From positions 1-34,098 of the forward strand of contig VBKF01000124.1 in assembly GCA_005888095.1 (NCBI GenBank): 34,098 nucleotides of DNA. The letters run 5' to 3'. Source of the stretch: Deltaproteobacteria bacterium (lineage in GTDB: Bacteria; Desulfobacterota; Binatia; DP-6). Both the position numbers and the translations under genes were made by a program. The notes under the pieces are model-generated. The model had not been told where the DNA came from, made no database searches, and saw only the letters and a list, made by a program, of their open reading frames with translations. Of the stretch, positions 33,836 to 34,098 are shown piece by piece (within the stretch, counting starts at the first letter, position 1; each line of letters starts with the position of its first letter).

Positions 33836-34098
33836 CTACCGGAGGCGCGCGAGGAAGATATCGTCCATGCCCGCGCCGCCGAGCACCGTGCCGCCGAAGT
33901 CCAGCCCGAGCCGATACGAGCCCGTCACCACCGGCCTCCCGCTGCGATCCACCGCCACCCCGTTGCCGGCGTCGGAATCCGCGCCGCCGAAGCGCTGCGT
34001 CGCGAGCGGGACGCCATCCGCCGAGTACCGCGCCACGAAGATGTCGCTCCGGCCGGCGCTGATGAGGGACCCGGTCCCGAAGTTGACCGCCGCCTGGA
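33836..34098 (-). CDS. SBBP-type beta-propeller protein, C-terminal end (runs off right edge)
   Basis: The minus strand is open from the window edge to a TAG at 33838-33836, 87 codons. It reads NFGTGSLISAGRSDIFVARY, then SADGVPLATQRFGGADSDAG, then NGVAVDRSGRPVVTGSYRLG, and ends GGAGMDDIFLARLR. The pattern F-G-x-x-x-L-x-S-A-G-x-x-D-I-F-V-A-R-Y and x-F-G-G-x-x-x-D-x-G-x-x-V-A-V-D-x-x-G-x-x-x-V-T-G is that of SBBP repeats (seven-bladed propellers of secreted bacterial proteins). The part seen is about one and a half blades. The N-terminus lies outside the window, so length and other domains are unknown. Confidence 0.8.
   Translation of the reverse strand, partial: QAAVNFGTGSLISAGRSDIFVARYSADGVPLATQRFGGADSDAGNGVAVDRSGRPVVTGSYRLGLDFGGTVLGGAGMDDIFLARLR

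Overview
The window is a GC-rich, gene-dense bacterial chromosome segment. It holds about 27 protein-coding genes (two cut by the window edges), one tRNA and at least two gene remnants. Frequent GTG starts, ATGA stop/start overlaps, many secreted beta-propeller and TPR-like proteins, and a Thr-rich linker joined to Cys/Lys-rich tandem domains suggest an uncultured deltaproteobacterial-type lineage (Desulfobacterota, Myxococcota or Binatota-like). This placement is an impression from protein style; no rRNA or marker phylogeny is available here.

Layout. 1-331: start of a secreted PQQ-type propeller protein. 430-621: small putative lipoprotein. 692-2946: polar amino-acid ABC transporter whose binding protein and permease are one polypeptide, followed by its ATPase. 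3000-6007: two overlapping genes for exported helical-repeat proteins of unknown function. 6024-7620: a toxin-antitoxin cluster with one intact Phd/MazF-type pair under a near-consensus promoter, a broken AbrB/VapC pair and a broken ribbon-helix-helix/RelE pair. 7746-13732 (perhaps from 13834): an AddB-like nuclease and an AddA-like helicase-nuclease, translationally coupled, for double-strand-break processing. 14045-14582: two small genes converging on a strong hairpin. 14697-16644: membrane histidine kinase and a stand-alone receiver. 16955-17044: tRNA-Ser(GCU). 17262-19101: small membrane and exported proteins, a macro-domain hydrolase and a small unknown protein. 19175-21796: ClpB disaggregase. 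22375-26351: a secreted YVTN propeller carrying six Cys-rich repeats, then a GT-C membrane glycosyltransferase. 26030-30848 (minus strand): a four-gene operon of ThDP-dependent 2-oxoacid enzyme, succinate-semialdehyde-type dehydrogenase, lipoate-ligase-like protein and HEAT-repeat protein. 31258-33498: exported phospholipase-C/acid-phosphatase-type phosphoesterase with a poly-Thr linker and two copies of a 109-residue Cys-rich domain. 33836-34098: end of an SBBP-type propeller protein.

How the parts fit. The ThDP enzyme plus dehydrogenase pair resembles the cyanobacterial 2-oxoglutarate decarboxylase/succinate semialdehyde dehydrogenase bypass of the TCA cycle. The toxin-antitoxin cluster lies just downstream of the AddAB-like operon and looks like an accessory hot spot where modules have been gained and degraded. 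The secreted proteins (PQQ, YVTN-Stig1-like, SBBP, phosphoesterase) point to heavy investment in the cell surface. The best candidates for undescribed biology are the tandem Cys-rich domain of the phosphoesterase, the two-gene exported TPR-like system and the propeller with Cys-rich repeats. Nothing here proves a new defence system.
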